Source of the DNA: Sphingomonas faeni
GTDB taxonomy: Bacteria > Pseudomonadota > Alphaproteobacteria > Sphingomonadales > Sphingomonadaceae
Direction: 5' to 3'
NCBI RefSeq assembly: GCF_030817315.1
Contig: NZ_JAUSZF010000001.1
Location: forward strand, 2,809,001 to 2,873,000
Length of the DNA: 64,000 bases
How positions within the stretch are numbered: position 1 is the first letter of the stretch; each line of letters starts with the position of its first letter. This document shows positions 39,355-48,313 of this stretch, piece by piece. The translations under genes were made by a program, and so were the position numbers. Under the pieces are notes generated by a model, which was not told the DNA's origin, ran no database searches, and was given only the letters and a program-made list of their open reading frames with translations.

Positions 39355-40410
39355 ATGCGCATCTTCGTCACCGGCGGGGCCGGCTTCATCGGTTCGGCCC
39401 TCGTCCGGCACCTGATCGAGAACACCGAGCACGAAGTCCTCAACTTCGACAAGCTGACCTATGCCGGCACGCTGTCGACGGTCGAGCGCGTGGCGAGTTC
39501 GAACCGTTACCGCTTCGTCCAGGGCGACATCTGCGACGCAGACGCCGTCAAGGCCGCGATCGCCGAGTTCAAGCCCGAGATTGTCACGCATCTCGCAGCC
39601 GAAAGCCATGTCGACCGTTCGATCGATGGACCCGGCGCGTTCGTCCAGACCAACGTAGTCGGCACCTTCACGATGCTGAGCGAGGCGCGCGCCTATTGGC
39701 TCGGCCTCGACGACGAAGCGAAGGCAGCGTTCCGCTTCCATCATATCTCGACCGACGAGGTCTACGGGTCGCTCGGCGATACCGGGTTGTTCACCGAAGA
39801 GACGCCGTACGATCCGCGTTCGCCTTACTCGGCGTCGAAGGCCGGCTCGGACCACCTCGTCAGCGCTTGGGGTCACACCTTCGGGCTGCCGGTGCTGATC
39901 ACCAACTGCTCGAACAATTACGGGCCGTATCACTTCCCCGAAAAGCTGATCCCGCTGATGATCGTCAAGGCGCTCGCCGGTGCCGATCTTCCGGTATACG
40001 GCAAGGGCGATCAGGTCCGCGACTGGCTGTTCGTCGAGGATCACGTTCGTGCGCTGCATGCGGTATTCGAAAAGGGTGAGCCTGGCCGGACCTACAATGT
40101 CGGCGGAAACAACGAAAAGCAGAACCTCGAGGTCGTGAAGACCGTCTGCACGATCCTCGATCGGTTGCGCCCGCGTGCTGACGGTCAGTCGTATGCGACG
40201 CAGATCACGTACGTCGCTGACCGCCCTGGTCACGACAAGCGCTATGCAATTGACGCGAGCCGGATCAAGAACGAGCTCGGCTGGGAGCCTGCGGAGACGT
40301 TCGAGACGGGGATCGAGAAGACCGTCGCCTGGTATCTCGACAACCAGGGCTGGTGGGAAGCGATCGTTGCCGAGCACAAGGCTGATCAACGCCGCGGACT
40401 GTCTGTATGA
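39355..40410 (+). CDS. rmlB: dTDP-glucose 4,6-dehydratase
   Basis: 351 residues. [15 protein letters not shown] is the NAD site. [38 protein letters not shown] and the catalytic [14 protein letters not shown] (YxxxK) follow, then [18 protein letters not shown]. It converts dTDP-glucose to the 4-keto-6-deoxy intermediate for rhamnose. It is intact, with AAGGA upstream, and overlaps rmlD by 4 bases. Confidence 0.95.
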   Translation: MRIFVTGGAGFIGSALVRHLIENTEHEVLNFDKLTYAGTLSTVERVASSNRYRFVQGDICDADAVKAAIAEFKPEIVTHLAAESHVDRSIDGPGAFVQTNVVGTFTMLSEARAYWLGLDDEAKAAFRFHHISTDEVYGSLGDTGLFTEETPYDPRSPYSASKAGSDHLVSAWGHTFGLPVLITNCSNNYGPYHFPEKLIPLMIVKALAGADLPVYGKGDQVRDWLFVEDHVRALHAVFEKGEPGRTYNVGGNNEKQNLEVVKTVCTILDRLRPRADGQSYATQITYVADRPGHDKRYAIDASRIKNELGWEPAETFETGIEKTVAWYLDNQGWWEAIVAEHKADQRRGLSV

Positions 40411-41309
40411 AACAGATCCTCGTCACCGGCGGTAATGGCCAGCTTGGCACCGAGCTTAAGCGCTACGCTTGGCCCGAAGGCTGGGCAGTCACCGCGATCG
40501 ACATCGACGAACTCGACCTGCGCAATACGGCAGCGATCACCGCGATGGTCGCGTCACAGCCATGGGCTGCAGTCATTTCGGCCGGCGCCTATACCGCGGT
40601 CGACAAGGCCGAGAGCGACATCGTCACCGCCTGGGCCGTCAACGCGATGGCGCCTGCGGCGTTTGCGGAAGCCTGCGCCAAGGCCAATATCCCGATCGTC
40701 CAGGTCTCGACCGACTATGTTTTCGACGGCGCGCGCGATGGTGCTTGGGAGGTGACCGATCCGGTCGCCCCGCTCGGTGTGTACGGTGGCTCAAAGCTTG
40801 GCGGCGAACTCGCGGTGCGCACTTCGGGCGCACGGTACGCGATTGTCCGCACCGCCTGGGTGGTCAGCGCCCACGGCAACAATTTCGTCAAGACGATGCT
40901 CCGCGTCGGTGCGACCAACCCTACGTTGCGCGTAGTCGACGACCAGCACGGCAGCCCGACATCGGCGACCGATCTTGCAGCCGCGCTTGCAAAGATCACG
41001 ATGCGCCTCGTCGAGGATCCCGCGGCGCCGACCGGGACCTACCACTTCAGTAACGCGGGCGCGGTCACCTGGGCAGGCTTCGCCCGCGAGATCTTCGCGC
41101 AGAGCGCCGCACGTGGCGGGGCCAGCGCCGAGGTGCAGGGTATCACCACCGCGGAATACCCGACGCCGGCGACGCGGCCCGCCAATTCACTGCTCAGCCA
41201 TGACGCGATCAGCCGCGACTACGGCATTCATCCGCCAGCGTGGCAGACCGCGCTCGGCAACATCCTCGACGAACTGCTCGGGGCACCCAACAAGGAGACA
41301 CGCGCGTGA
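40407..41309 (+). CDS. rmlD: dTDP-4-dehydrorhamnose reductase
   Basis: 300 residues. The N-terminal [18 protein letters not shown] is the NADPH site. [34 protein letters not shown] contains the YxxxK, and [17 protein letters not shown] and [13 protein letters not shown] follow. It makes dTDP-L-rhamnose as the last step. It overlaps rmlB by ATGA and rmlA' by GTGA, so the original order was rmlC-rmlB-rmlD-rmlA. Confidence 0.95.
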   Translation: MKQILVTGGNGQLGTELKRYAWPEGWAVTAIDIDELDLRNTAAITAMVASQPWAAVISAGAYTAVDKAESDIVTAWAVNAMAPAAFAEACAKANIPIVQVSTDYVFDGARDGAWEVTDPVAPLGVYGGSKLGGELAVRTSGARYAIVRTAWVVSAHGNNFVKTMLRVGATNPTLRVVDDQHGSPTSATDLAAALAKITMRLVEDPAAPTGTYHFSNAGAVTWAGFAREIFAQSAARGGASAEVQGITTAEYPTPATRPANSLLSHDAISRDYGIHPPAWQTALGNILDELLGAPNKETRA

Positions 41310-41404
41310 AGGGCATCATTCTCGCAGGCGGTTCGGGCACGCGCCTCCATCCGGCAACGCTGGCGGTCAACAAGCAGCTGCTGCCGGTCTACGACAAGTT
41401 GTAA
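41306..41404 (+). pseudogene. rmlA: Glucose-1-phosphate thymidylyltransferase, first 32 codons only
   Basis: From the GTG at 41306 the sequence reads [14 protein letters not shown] then [10 protein letters not shown], the invariant N-terminus of RmlA. It then changes abruptly at about 41398-41400 to unrelated AT-rich sequence and stops at 41402. The remaining 260 or so residues are missing. dTDP-glucose must come from another RmlA. Confidence 0.9.
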
Positions 41405-41560
41405 TAACCGTACCGCCACGATAGTTGTCAATTCTACACAGCTCTAATTATTCGTAAGGTAGTCAATTTACTTCAATTTTTGATTTACAACTTAAATAGA
41501 ATAACAGGTGGCGGCGCGATATTGGCGAATTCCGCCCTGGTTCAATTAGGGTATGCCCTT

Positions 41561-41800
41561 TCAAGACCGGGGTAAGCGCGCCGTTCCAATTGCAACTACT
41601 TGGCTGATAGGTCGCAGCGCCGCTCTCTGGCGCAGCCCAATGGCACTCGCTACAAGCGCAACGTGTTGAGGCGGCGTCGGTGGGACAGTGTCGCCGGGGC
41701 GGTGGCTCGGGAACCAATCGGCAAATGTGACATCCCCGATCGCATTCAATTCAAGAATGTCGGCCGTCGTGACCGTCGCGGCGGTGTTGGTCGTCCCCAT
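41561..41800 (-). CDS. Unknown small protein
   Basis: 79 residues from the ATG at 41800, starting MGTTNTAATVTTADILELNA. GGGGAG lies 10 bases upstream, inside the end of the preceding ORF, and the pair look like a two-gene unit. No domain is recognised. It lies in the AT-rich stretch beside the truncated rmlA. Confidence is low because neither gene has visible relatives. Confidence 0.35.
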   Translation of the reverse strand: MGTTNTAATVTTADILELNAIGDVTFADWFPSHRPGDTVPPTPPQHVALVASAIGLRQRAALRPISQVVAIGTARLPRS

Positions 41801-41807
41801 AGTCGTT

Positions 41808-42167
41808 TTACTCCCCGCCGATGATTCGTGCGGTAAAGGGTTCATAGGACAGGATGCTATTGTGTCGTCCAGTGGTGCAGTAAGTGCGTGTCGCACGACA
41901 CAAAGCGCGCCAGTCAGTTCCCTTGTCGAAATGCCGACGAAGGGTCGCGCGCGCTTCATAGATTGCTCTTACCTCTTCGGCAGTGAGAATTGAGTGGGTG
42001 GTCGACCATTGGGCATGAGCATGCGTGGAAGCGTCATCCATCCACCGCGTCGTCTCTATCGCCAGACAATGTTCTTCACGGCAATGACGTTCCCATCCGT
42101 CAAAATCGGCGTGAGGAAGGGGCCACGCATAATTGCAATTCGAACTGCCAGTAGGATCGACAACCAA
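41808..42167 (-). CDS. Unknown protein, possibly frame debris
   Basis: Up to 119 residues; the open frame begins at TTG (42167), with an internal ATG at residue 42. It is rich in His, Arg and Trp (HADFDGWERHCREEHC, then LTAEEVRAIYEARATLRRHFDKG and RTYCTTGRHNSILSYEPF). The part from LTAEEVRAIYEAR resembles a small DNA-binding repeat, but no family can be named. Its TAA stop overlaps the ribosome binding region of the next ORF. Confidence 0.3.
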   Translation of the reverse strand: MVVDPTGSSNCNYAWPLPHADFDGWERHCREEHCLAIETTRWMDDASTHAHAQWSTTHSILTAEEVRAIYEARATLRRHFDKGTDWRALCRATRTYCTTGRHNSILSYEPFTARIIGGE

Positions 42168-42294
42168 AGCGCGGAGTCTGGACCGAGGTCTTTATCGTTT
42201 AATGCGCGGATCATACAGACTTGCTACAGCAAATACCACGTCAGTTGCCACAGCGGCAGACGTTAAGATGCTGAAAAATAATCACTTTCATAAT

Positions 42295-42372
<78 letters not shown>

Positions 42373-42778
42373 ACAGCGATGCGGTTAGGGAAACATGGCC
42401 AAATACGCAAGCGTCCTGTCATTGCAATGCCAGAATGCTGCGATGACGTTCCGCGGGTCGCGTCAAAGATGCCGTACACTCCCTCGCTTCTGCCGCTACC
42501 CCTTCGCCTTCTGCGCGAAGGCGGTAAGGATACGGGTCAGACGATAGCGACGCCCTGGACCAGCCAGGACGCGTCTGTCGCCGCTTAGGTCCGCCCCACT
42601 TTCACGAATTTGACAGCCGCCGACGGTTCGATCCTTAGAAGCTCGGTAACCAGCCACGCTTTCGCCTCCGCGATGGCCCGCAGCCTCGGCATGCGAGGGG
42701 CCCTATTGCCCTCGCTGAAGATCCATACCTCGAGGGGCAGGTCGGCATTTCGAGGGGCCACCTCTTCCGCTTAGTCGT
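42373..42778. other. Intergenic region upstream of tRNA-Pro
   Basis: About 400 bases without a gene. A near-palindrome CCTTCGCCTTCTGCGCGAAGG at 42506-42526 could form a hairpin. The region should contain the promoter of tRNA-Pro and the 3' flank of the XRE gene. Confidence 0.4.
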
Positions 42779-43330
42779 TCAGGTTTCGACGCCGATTTCG
42801 TCCCCCAGATCCTTCGCACAGGCGAATCCCAGAGTTTTCGCATAGTCGTCGGTCAAGAAGTCGGACCATCCTTGTCGAGGACGGCAAACGCCCCGTTCGA
42901 TCCGCGAGAGTGATGCCTCGGTGAGATTCCCGAGCATGCAGGCCAGATGGGACAGAGGTAGCGGCTCGCGGGCATGACCCAGATAGGTCAGAGGAAGCGA
43001 TCCGCGGGCACGACGCAGATCGCGCAGTCGTCGGCCGATTGCGACGTCGCTCATGTCGCGATCTGCGTCGCCACCGACTTCGCCGGTCGGCGGCAGAAGC
43101 CCCAGCGCATGCTCCAGTGCCAGCTTGCTTTCCGACGACACGGGAGCACCCGCCTCGATTCTCGTCACGGTACGGGGCGCCAAGCCCGCCTTCGACGCTA
43201 GCTCGCGCTTCGTCAGACCGAGGCGCGATCTTGCTTTGGCTACGCGGTCGGCAAAGGTGGTGCCTGAATCAACTACTGCCGTGCCGCTGGATACCGCGGA
43301 AAATACGCGCTTCTCCGCTTTCAACATCAT
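42779..43330 (-). CDS. XRE-family regulator with two HTH segments
   Basis: 183 residues. The first helix-turn-helix is VAKARSRLGLTKRELASKAGLAPRTVTRIEAGAPVSSES (residues 30-68). A second, weaker one spans IGRRLRDLRRARGSLPL to LTEASLSRIERGVCRPRQGW (about 98-155). It is probably the island's transcription regulator controlling the integrase module, because it is divergent from the small gene and integrase at 43.4-45.0 kb. The intervening 110 bases would hold the operator. Confidence 0.75.
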   Translation of the reverse strand: MMLKAEKRVFSAVSSGTAVVDSGTTFADRVAKARSRLGLTKRELASKAGLAPRTVTRIEAGAPVSSESKLALEHALGLLPPTGEVGGDADRDMSDVAIGRRLRDLRRARGSLPLTYLGHAREPLPLSHLACMLGNLTEASLSRIERGVCRPRQGWSDFLTDDYAKTLGFACAKDLGDEIGVET

Positions 43331-43477
43331 AGCACCCTGCCGAAAATGGTTCGGGCAGATGGCTCAAGCCCAAAAAAATGACATATCAGACCGGACTTTC
43401 TTACACAAGGCCCGAAGAAGCCAACCCTTGTTGCTAGAAGGATGCACCCGCCGAGGCGTGGTCTGGAAGGGTCGGGC

Positions 43478-43852
43478 ATGGAAACAGGATCGATGAAAGA
43501 GTGGAGAAGGAAGGAGGTCAGCGCGCTGCAAGCGTCAGCCGGTCCGGCATCCGGCCAAGCAACCGCTTCGACGATAGCGCACAAGTATCGGCACGCACTG
43601 AAGAACGGAACCGGAGCTCACCTGACGCTCGCCGAACTACAGTTGCTCGCACACCTGGGCGCTCTGAATCTCGTGACCCGCGCAGAAAATGAGGAACTCA
43701 CGAATTGGCAAGAGATACTAGCCCGTATTCCGCCGGGGAACACTGGCTCGACCAACGCCGCGATGGGAATGCAGCCGGCATCTGGCAGATCGCGACAAAG
43801 TCCGCCGACGGACGATCGGTCGTATATAAAAGCACTCGGACTCGCGACCTAG
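43478..43852 (+). CDS. Small protein upstream of the integrase
   Basis: The frame encodes MKEWRRKEVSALQ, then ATASTIAHKYRHALKNG and HLTLAELQLLAHLGALNLVTRAENEEL, a helical charged segment. The start may be 43478 or 43493. Its 3' end overlaps the integrase frame by about 150 bases, which is unusual and suggests that a frameshift has removed its own stop. The function may be directionality or a regulatory partner; this is inference from position. Confidence 0.45.
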   Translation: METGSMKEWRRKEVSALQASAGPASGQATASTIAHKYRHALKNGTGAHLTLAELQLLAHLGALNLVTRAENEELTNWQEILARIPPGNTGSTNAAMGMQPASGRSRQSPPTDDRSYIKALGLAT

Positions 43853-44998
43853 CGGCCGCTAAGGCGGCGATCCATGCGTTCGTCGAGACCAAACGCGCCA
43901 TGGGGCTTCAGAGCAGCGAAGACGCTGAGGTTCTCCCCCATCTGTTCCTTCACTGGAAGGAACACGGTCGACACACACGAAATCCGGACACGATTGCCTG
44001 AAGCCTCCGGGCGTTTATCGGTTTCCTTCTACAGAACCCGGTCCGCGTTCGAGTGCGGTTTTCCGAACTCACGCGCACTGTCTTCAGGCGCTTCATCAAT
44101 TGGCGGATGGAGCCCCACTCCTTCACCGTCGATTGGCTAGGGCAAGAAAGGCGCCTCGTTTCGAAGGGCGTTAAGGGCGAGAGCGCTCAGCGAAACATCG
44201 ACGACGTTCGAGCCGCCCTGAACCACGCCGTGGAGATGGAGCGGGTACCGTCCGCGCCAAAAGTGCCCAGCGTAGCGAAGGAACATCGCTCGCCTCCGAG
44301 AGACGTAAGGATGTCGCTCGATGAGTTGGGCGCCGTTGCCGGGTACGCTTCGCAGGTGTCGTCGGACTCCGACGAAGGGCTTCGGCCGTTGGCTATGGCT
44401 CATGATCGGAACCGCTTGCCGTCCGGAAGCCGCACTAGCTTTCGATCCGCTCGTGCAGTGGAAAGATGGACTTATATATACTCATCCAGAGGGTGCACCT
44501 CGAACGAAGAAGCACAATCCCGTTGTCGCCGCCGCGCCCGCACTTGCAAAGATGCTTGACGACTGGCGCCAACAGACTCTGGCCGAAGGTGAGAATAGTC
44601 CGCCGCCGAAATCGAGAGGCAGGGCTTGGCGGACCATGCGCCGGGCGTTGGAGCTGCCAGTCCAGTACATTCCGAAAACGATCCGGCACACCGTGGCCAC
44701 AGAACTGCGGCGCAGAGGTGTGCCGGCGGAACAGATTTCGGTTCTGCTTGGTCATCGACCGGCCGATTTGGAACGTATGACTGCCGTCTACGCCAAATAC
44801 GATCCGCGCTATCTCGCTGAAGCGGTCACCACGCTTCAGGCGCTACTGATGGAGGTGAACCAGAATGCCCAAAACTGGTCCGCGCGACACCGTCGTGAAG
44901 ATCGGGAACGCGCCGGTAGCGGTCATCGCGGTGGACGTCGTCGACCAGCAACCATCGTGATCATTCTCGGAGGCGGTCCGACGGCGATCCAAATATAG
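43705..44998 (+). pseudogene. Tyrosine recombinase/integrase, disrupted
   Basis: The reading starts at TTG (43705) with SAGEHWLDQRRDGNAAGIWQIA and SVVYKSTRTRDLAAAKAAI. An in-frame TGA at 43999 interrupts the SAM-like domain. The frame then continues (RTVFRRFINWRMEPHSF, EMERVPSAPKVP) until a frameshift near 44380-44400. The catalytic domain is complete: Arg in MIGTACRPEAALAF, His in PKTIRHTVATELRRRG, LLGHR, and Tyr in MTAVYAKYDP. It lies beside the intact tRNA-Val and is the likely enzyme of island integration, now inactive. Confidence 0.88.
44865..44960 (+). CDS. Possible tiny protein after the integrase
   Basis: 31 residues (MPKTGPRDTVVKIGNAP, then VAVIAVDVVDQQPS). A GGAGGTG lies 8 bases upstream, but those bases are also part of the integrase frame. 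No family is recognised. It is listed only because of the good ribosome binding site; the frame could be accidental. Confidence 0.2.
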   Translation: MPKTGPRDTVVKIGNAPVAVIAVDVVDQQPS

Positions 44999-45078
44999 AG
45001 ACAGGGTTAGCGATCTCGCAACGTCGCGGCGCAAAATCCAAGTCGCACTCTACGCGACGCATTCCAATCGTCGGTCCG

Positions 45079-45100
45079 TTTGCTGTCCATTTGCTGTCCA
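45079..45100. repeat. Tandem 11-bp repeats near attR (possible integrase arm sites)
   Basis: TTTGCTGTCCA is repeated exactly at 45079-45089 and 45090-45100, followed by TCGGCA. The same 11-mer is at 3875-3885 inside the opposite end, next to a degenerate copy. These lie 71 bases inside the attR core. Nothing else is seen in 44999-45167. Confidence 0.5.
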
Positions 45101-45167
45101 TCGGCAGATTTTTTAAATCAGAGCCGACCTGCTACAGTAACCAAGCCATTGATTTTACTTAGGAATT

Positions 45168-45243
45168 TGGTGGGCGATGACGGGCTCGAACCGCCGACAT
45201 TCTCGGTGTAAACGAGACGCTCTACCAACTGAGCTAATCGCCC
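45168..45243 (-). tRNA. tRNA-Val (UAC), island target and attR
   Basis: 76 bases including encoded CCA. The acceptor is GGGCGAT with ATCGCCC, the D arm is GCTCAGTTGGTAGAGC, and the anticodon stem TCTCG/CGAGA encloses TTTACAC with anticodon UAC. The T arm is CGGTTCGAGCCCG. Bases 45171-45217 are repeated at 3739-3785. The 3' end points toward the integrase and island, which is the usual geometry of a tRNA-targeted element that restores the tRNA. Confidence 0.96.
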
Positions 45244-45306
45244 CTCTCGGGTGGACGTCGGATGCCAAAGCCGGGCGGCCGGGGCAAGCTAAAAGGGCGC
45301 GGGTCG

Positions 45307-46248
45307 TCACGGAATTCGCAGGTCGGCTCGCTTGGTGGCCACAATATAGCCGCGCATCGCCTCGCTCGCGCGGTCGGAGAGCACCATAAATGCGCGGCGT
45401 CGGTCGTGCATGTCGGGGCGGCGTTCGAACAATCCGGTGTCGGTCATTCGTGCGATCCAGCGCAGTGCGGTGGTGGGCGCAACCGCGGCGGCGATGCACA
45501 GGCTCGACACCGAAACACGCCCCCGCTCCAGTTCGGCAGCGTAGAGATCGAGCAGCATGTCCCAGCCGGGATCCTCAAACAGCGTCGCGCCGAAGAACTG
45601 GTCGCGCAATCGCCGTGCGCGGATCGCTCGACGGACATCCGCCGCGCTCGGCTCGGCCAAAGCGGGCGGCGCGCCGTAACGATTGGTACGGTCGCCGACA
45701 ATCGGCGCAGCGGGTGCGTCCCCCTCGATCTCCGCTCGCGTCAGTCGAGCGAGCGCCTCGGCGATCCGCGCGACTTCGGTATTCAGTCTTTCGAGCCGCC
45801 TACCGTCTGTCTCGCGGTGAACATCGAACACGCCTGCCGGGATACGCGCCGCCTCGGCAGCGACCACGATTGCCGCCACGCAATCGCCGACCGTCGGATC
45901 GACCAGCAGCCGCGTGCTGCCGCCCAGCGTAGCCGCAGCGACAACGTCGATTTCGTCGACGCCAAGGGCGACCACCAGACCGGCTTGCAACGCGGCCGCC
46001 CGATCAACGATTCCGGGCAGGCGTTCGGCGAGCAACGTGGGATCGACCCCGGCGGCCTCGACGACGATCACTTGCGGCGCCGCGTGATCGCCGAACGTTC
46101 CCCGCCAATCGAGACAGGCAACGATCCGACCGTTTAGCGCGGTGAGGGTGACGGTCAGTCGGTCCGGTGCGCCGGGAGCAGCGATGAGGACCACGTCGAT
46201 CCCCGTATCGTAATTCGCCGCGTCAAGCGGGCCGTCTGGTCGGGTCAT
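45307..46248 (-). CDS. Winged-helix (MarR-like) regulator
   Basis: About 313 residues from the ATG at 46248. The C-terminal 100 residues form a winged helix: FFGATLFEDPGWDMLLDLYAAELERGRVSVSSLCIAAAVAPTTALRWIARMTDTGLFERRPD then RRRAFMVLSD. The N-terminal part resembles a degenerate alpha/beta domain (IDVVLIAAPGAPDRL, GVDEIDVVAAATLGGSTRLLVDPTVGD). Sphingomonads have similar proteins of unknown targets. It lies 64 bases past tRNA-Val, on the chromosomal side of the island. Confidence 0.75.
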   Translation of the reverse strand: MTRPDGPLDAANYDTGIDVVLIAAPGAPDRLTVTLTALNGRIVACLDWRGTFGDHAAPQVIVVEAAGVDPTLLAERLPGIVDRAAALQAGLVVALGVDEIDVVAAATLGGSTRLLVDPTVGDCVAAIVVAAEAARIPAGVFDVHRETDGRRLERLNTEVARIAEALARLTRAEIEGDAPAAPIVGDRTNRYGAPPALAEPSAADVRRAIRARRLRDQFFGATLFEDPGWDMLLDLYAAELERGRVSVSSLCIAAAVAPTTALRWIARMTDTGLFERRPDMHDRRRAFMVLSDRASEAMRGYIVATKRADLRIP

Positions 46249-46348
46249 CAAGGTCTCCGCTGTGATGCGGAGACTAACCTGCGTCAGGCGAGGAGTTACA
46301 CCCGAACTGGATCGGCTTTCGTTGCAGTTGGGAACCTTGTCCGCAAAT

Positions 46349-47845
46349 CTAGTCAAGCGCCTTGACGATATTCTCGACCATCTTCTTCGCGTCGGCCAGC
46401 AACATCATCGTATTGTCGCGGTAGAACAGGTCGTTATCGACGCCGGCATAGCCGACGCCGCCCATCGAGCGCTTGATGAACAGCACGGTCTTGGCCTTCT
46501 CGACGTCGAGCACCGGCATGCCGTAGATCGGCGAGGACTTGTCGGTCTTGGCGGCGGGGTTGGTGACGTCGTTGGCGCCGATCACGAACGCGACGTCGGT
46601 CTGCGCGAACTCGCTGTTGATGTCCTCCAGCTCGAACACGTCGTCATAGGGCACGTTCGCCTCGGCCAGCAGCACGTTCATGTGCCCCGGCATGCGGCCC
46701 GCGACCGGGTGGATCGCGTATTTCACGCGCACGCCCTCGGCCTTCAGCTTGTCGCCCATCTCGCGCAGGACGTGCTGCGCCTGCGCGACCGCCATGCCGT
46801 AGCCGGGGACGATGATGACCTGTTCGGCCTGGCTCATCAGGAACGCGGCGTCTTCCGCGGAGCCGCGCTTCCACGGGCGATCGCTGGCTGCCGCGGGTCC
46901 GCCGGCGTCAGAGGACTGGCCGAAGCCGCCTGCGATCACGCTGATGAAGCTCCGGTTCATCGCCCGGCACATGATGTAACTGAGGATTGCGCCCGAGCTC
47001 CCGACCAGCGCCCCAGTGATGGTCATCGCGCTGTTGTGCAGCGTGAAGCCCATCGCTGCCGCCGCCCAACCCGAATAGGAGTTCAGCATGCTGACCACCA
47101 CCGGCATGTCCGCGCCGCCGATCGGGACGATCAGGAGGAATCCGATGACGAAGCTCAATATGGCGATCGTCCAGAAGATCCACGCCGACTGATCGGTGAC
47201 GAAATACGCGATCAGGCCGAGGATGCCGGCGAGCAGCGCAATGTTGATGACGTGGCGACCGGGCAGCATGATCGGCTTGCCGCCCATGTTGCCGTTCAAT
47301 TTCAGGAACGCGATGACCGAGCCCGAGAAAGTGATCGCACCGATCGCGACGCCGAGCCCGAGCTCGATCCGGCTGACCGGGTGGATGACCGCAAACGGTT
47401 GGCCGATCATCGGCACGACGAGGTCGGAAATCCCGAACGCCTGCGGGTTGAGATACGCGGCTACGCCGACCAGTACCGCGGCGAGGCCGACGAGGCTGTG
47501 GAAGGCGGCGACGAGTTGCGGCATCGCGGTCATCGCGATCCGGCGTGCGGTCACGAGGCCGATCGCGGCGCCTACGCCGATCGCCGCGAGGATTTCGACG
47601 ACGGTGACCCAATCGATGGTGCGCACGGCTATCGTAGGCCCGGCGTCCGAAACGAGAAGATGCTGAACGACGGGCACATGCGTCACCAGCGTCGTCACGA
47701 CTGCGATCGTCATGCCGATGATGCCGAAGCGGTTGCCGCGCTGGCTCGACGCCGGGCTCGACAGGCCGCGCAACGCGAGGATGAAACACACCCCCGCGAC
47801 CAGATAGGCGAGCGATGCCCAGGGGCTGACCGTCAGTTCATGCAT
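46349..47845 (-). CDS. pntB: NAD(P) transhydrogenase subunit beta
   Basis: 498 residues. The N-terminal membrane part has about nine helices (LAYLVAGVCFILALRGL, TTLVTHVPV). The C-terminal NADP-binding domain III has VIIVPGYGMAVAQAQHVLREM, AIHPVAGRMPGHMNVLLAEANVPYD and INSEFAQTDVAFVIGANDVTNPAA, ending with MGGVGYAGVDNDLFY. With PntAA and PntAB it couples proton entry to NADPH formation in the inner membrane. The start ATG is at 47845, after a repeat in the pntAB-pntB gap. Confidence 0.95.
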   Translation of the reverse strand: MHELTVSPWASLAYLVAGVCFILALRGLSSPASSQRGNRFGIIGMTIAVVTTLVTHVPVVQHLLVSDAGPTIAVRTIDWVTVVEILAAIGVGAAIGLVTARRIAMTAMPQLVAAFHSLVGLAAVLVGVAAYLNPQAFGISDLVVPMIGQPFAVIHPVSRIELGLGVAIGAITFSGSVIAFLKLNGNMGGKPIMLPGRHVINIALLAGILGLIAYFVTDQSAWIFWTIAILSFVIGFLLIVPIGGADMPVVVSMLNSYSGWAAAAMGFTLHNSAMTITGALVGSSGAILSYIMCRAMNRSFISVIAGGFGQSSDAGGPAAASDRPWKRGSAEDAAFLMSQAEQVIIVPGYGMAVAQAQHVLREMGDKLKAEGVRVKYAIHPVAGRMPGHMNVLLAEANVPYDDVFELEDINSEFAQTDVAFVIGANDVTNPAAKTDKSSPIYGMPVLDVEKAKTVLFIKRSMGGVGYAGVDNDLFYRDNTMMLLADAKKMVENIVKALD

Positions 47846-47860
47846 AGTCCATTCCCCCTA

Positions 47861-47973
47861 ATCCTCCCTTGCAAGGGGAGGTGTCGCGCAGCGACGGAGG
47901 GGTGACGCGCTCTCGATAGCGCGATACCCCTCCGTCAGGCTGGCGCCTGCCACCTCCCCTTGCAGGGGAGGAT
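47861..47973. repeat. REPIN-like palindrome between pntAB and pntB
   Basis: The outer arms ATCCTCCCTTGCAAGGGGAG (47861-47880) and its near reverse complement ending at 47973 enclose an inner pair (CGACGGAGGGGT and ACCCCTCCGTC) with a short hairpin between. Each outer arm is also a hairpin (CTCCCTTGCAAGGGGAG). This resembles two REP units in inverted order. It may stabilise mRNA or attenuate transcription within the pnt operon. Confidence 0.8.
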
Positions 47974-47991
47974 CGTATGTCGACCGCCGAC

Positions 47992-48312
47992 TCAGCCCTT
48001 CGCAACGGGCCGTTCCTTCTTCTTGTACATCGCCAGCATCCGCGCGGTGACTGCAAAGCCGCCGAAGATGTTGATGCTCGCCAGCACCACCGCGAGTAGC
48101 CCGAGTGCCTTGGCCACGCCCGATCCGGCACCGATCGCCCCCAGGACCGTCGGCGCCGCGGCGGCGATCAGCGCGCCGACGATGATCACCGACGAGATCG
48201 CATTGGTCACCGCCATCAGCGGCGTGTGCAGCGCCGGCGTGACCGCCCACACCACGAAATACCCGACGAAACAGGCCAGCACGAAGATCGACAGGATCGC
48301 GATGAAGTCCAT
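47992..48312 (-). CDS. pntAB: NAD(P) transhydrogenase subunit alpha, part 2
   Basis: About 106 residues. Three helices: [20 protein letters not shown], then [24 protein letters not shown] with the conserved NAISS, and [28 protein letters not shown]. It is the small membrane subunit of the split alphaproteobacterial transhydrogenase. The start ATG is at 48312, one base after the DUF559 stop. Its ribosome binding site GGAGG lies inside the DUF559 gene end, so its translation depends on that inserted gene's sequence. Confidence 0.93.
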   Translation of the reverse strand: MDFIAILSIFVLACFVGYFVVWAVTPALHTPLMAVTNAISSVIIVGALIAAAAPTVLGAIGAGSGVAKALGLLAVVLASINIFGGFAVTARMLAMYKKKERPVAKG

Positions 48313-48313
48313 T

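Noticed and set aside
46262..47905. 547-codon plus-strand open frame opposite pntB
   Set aside because: It is a shadow of the GC-rich pntB gene; its protein is an Arg/His/Asp-rich composition with no domain.
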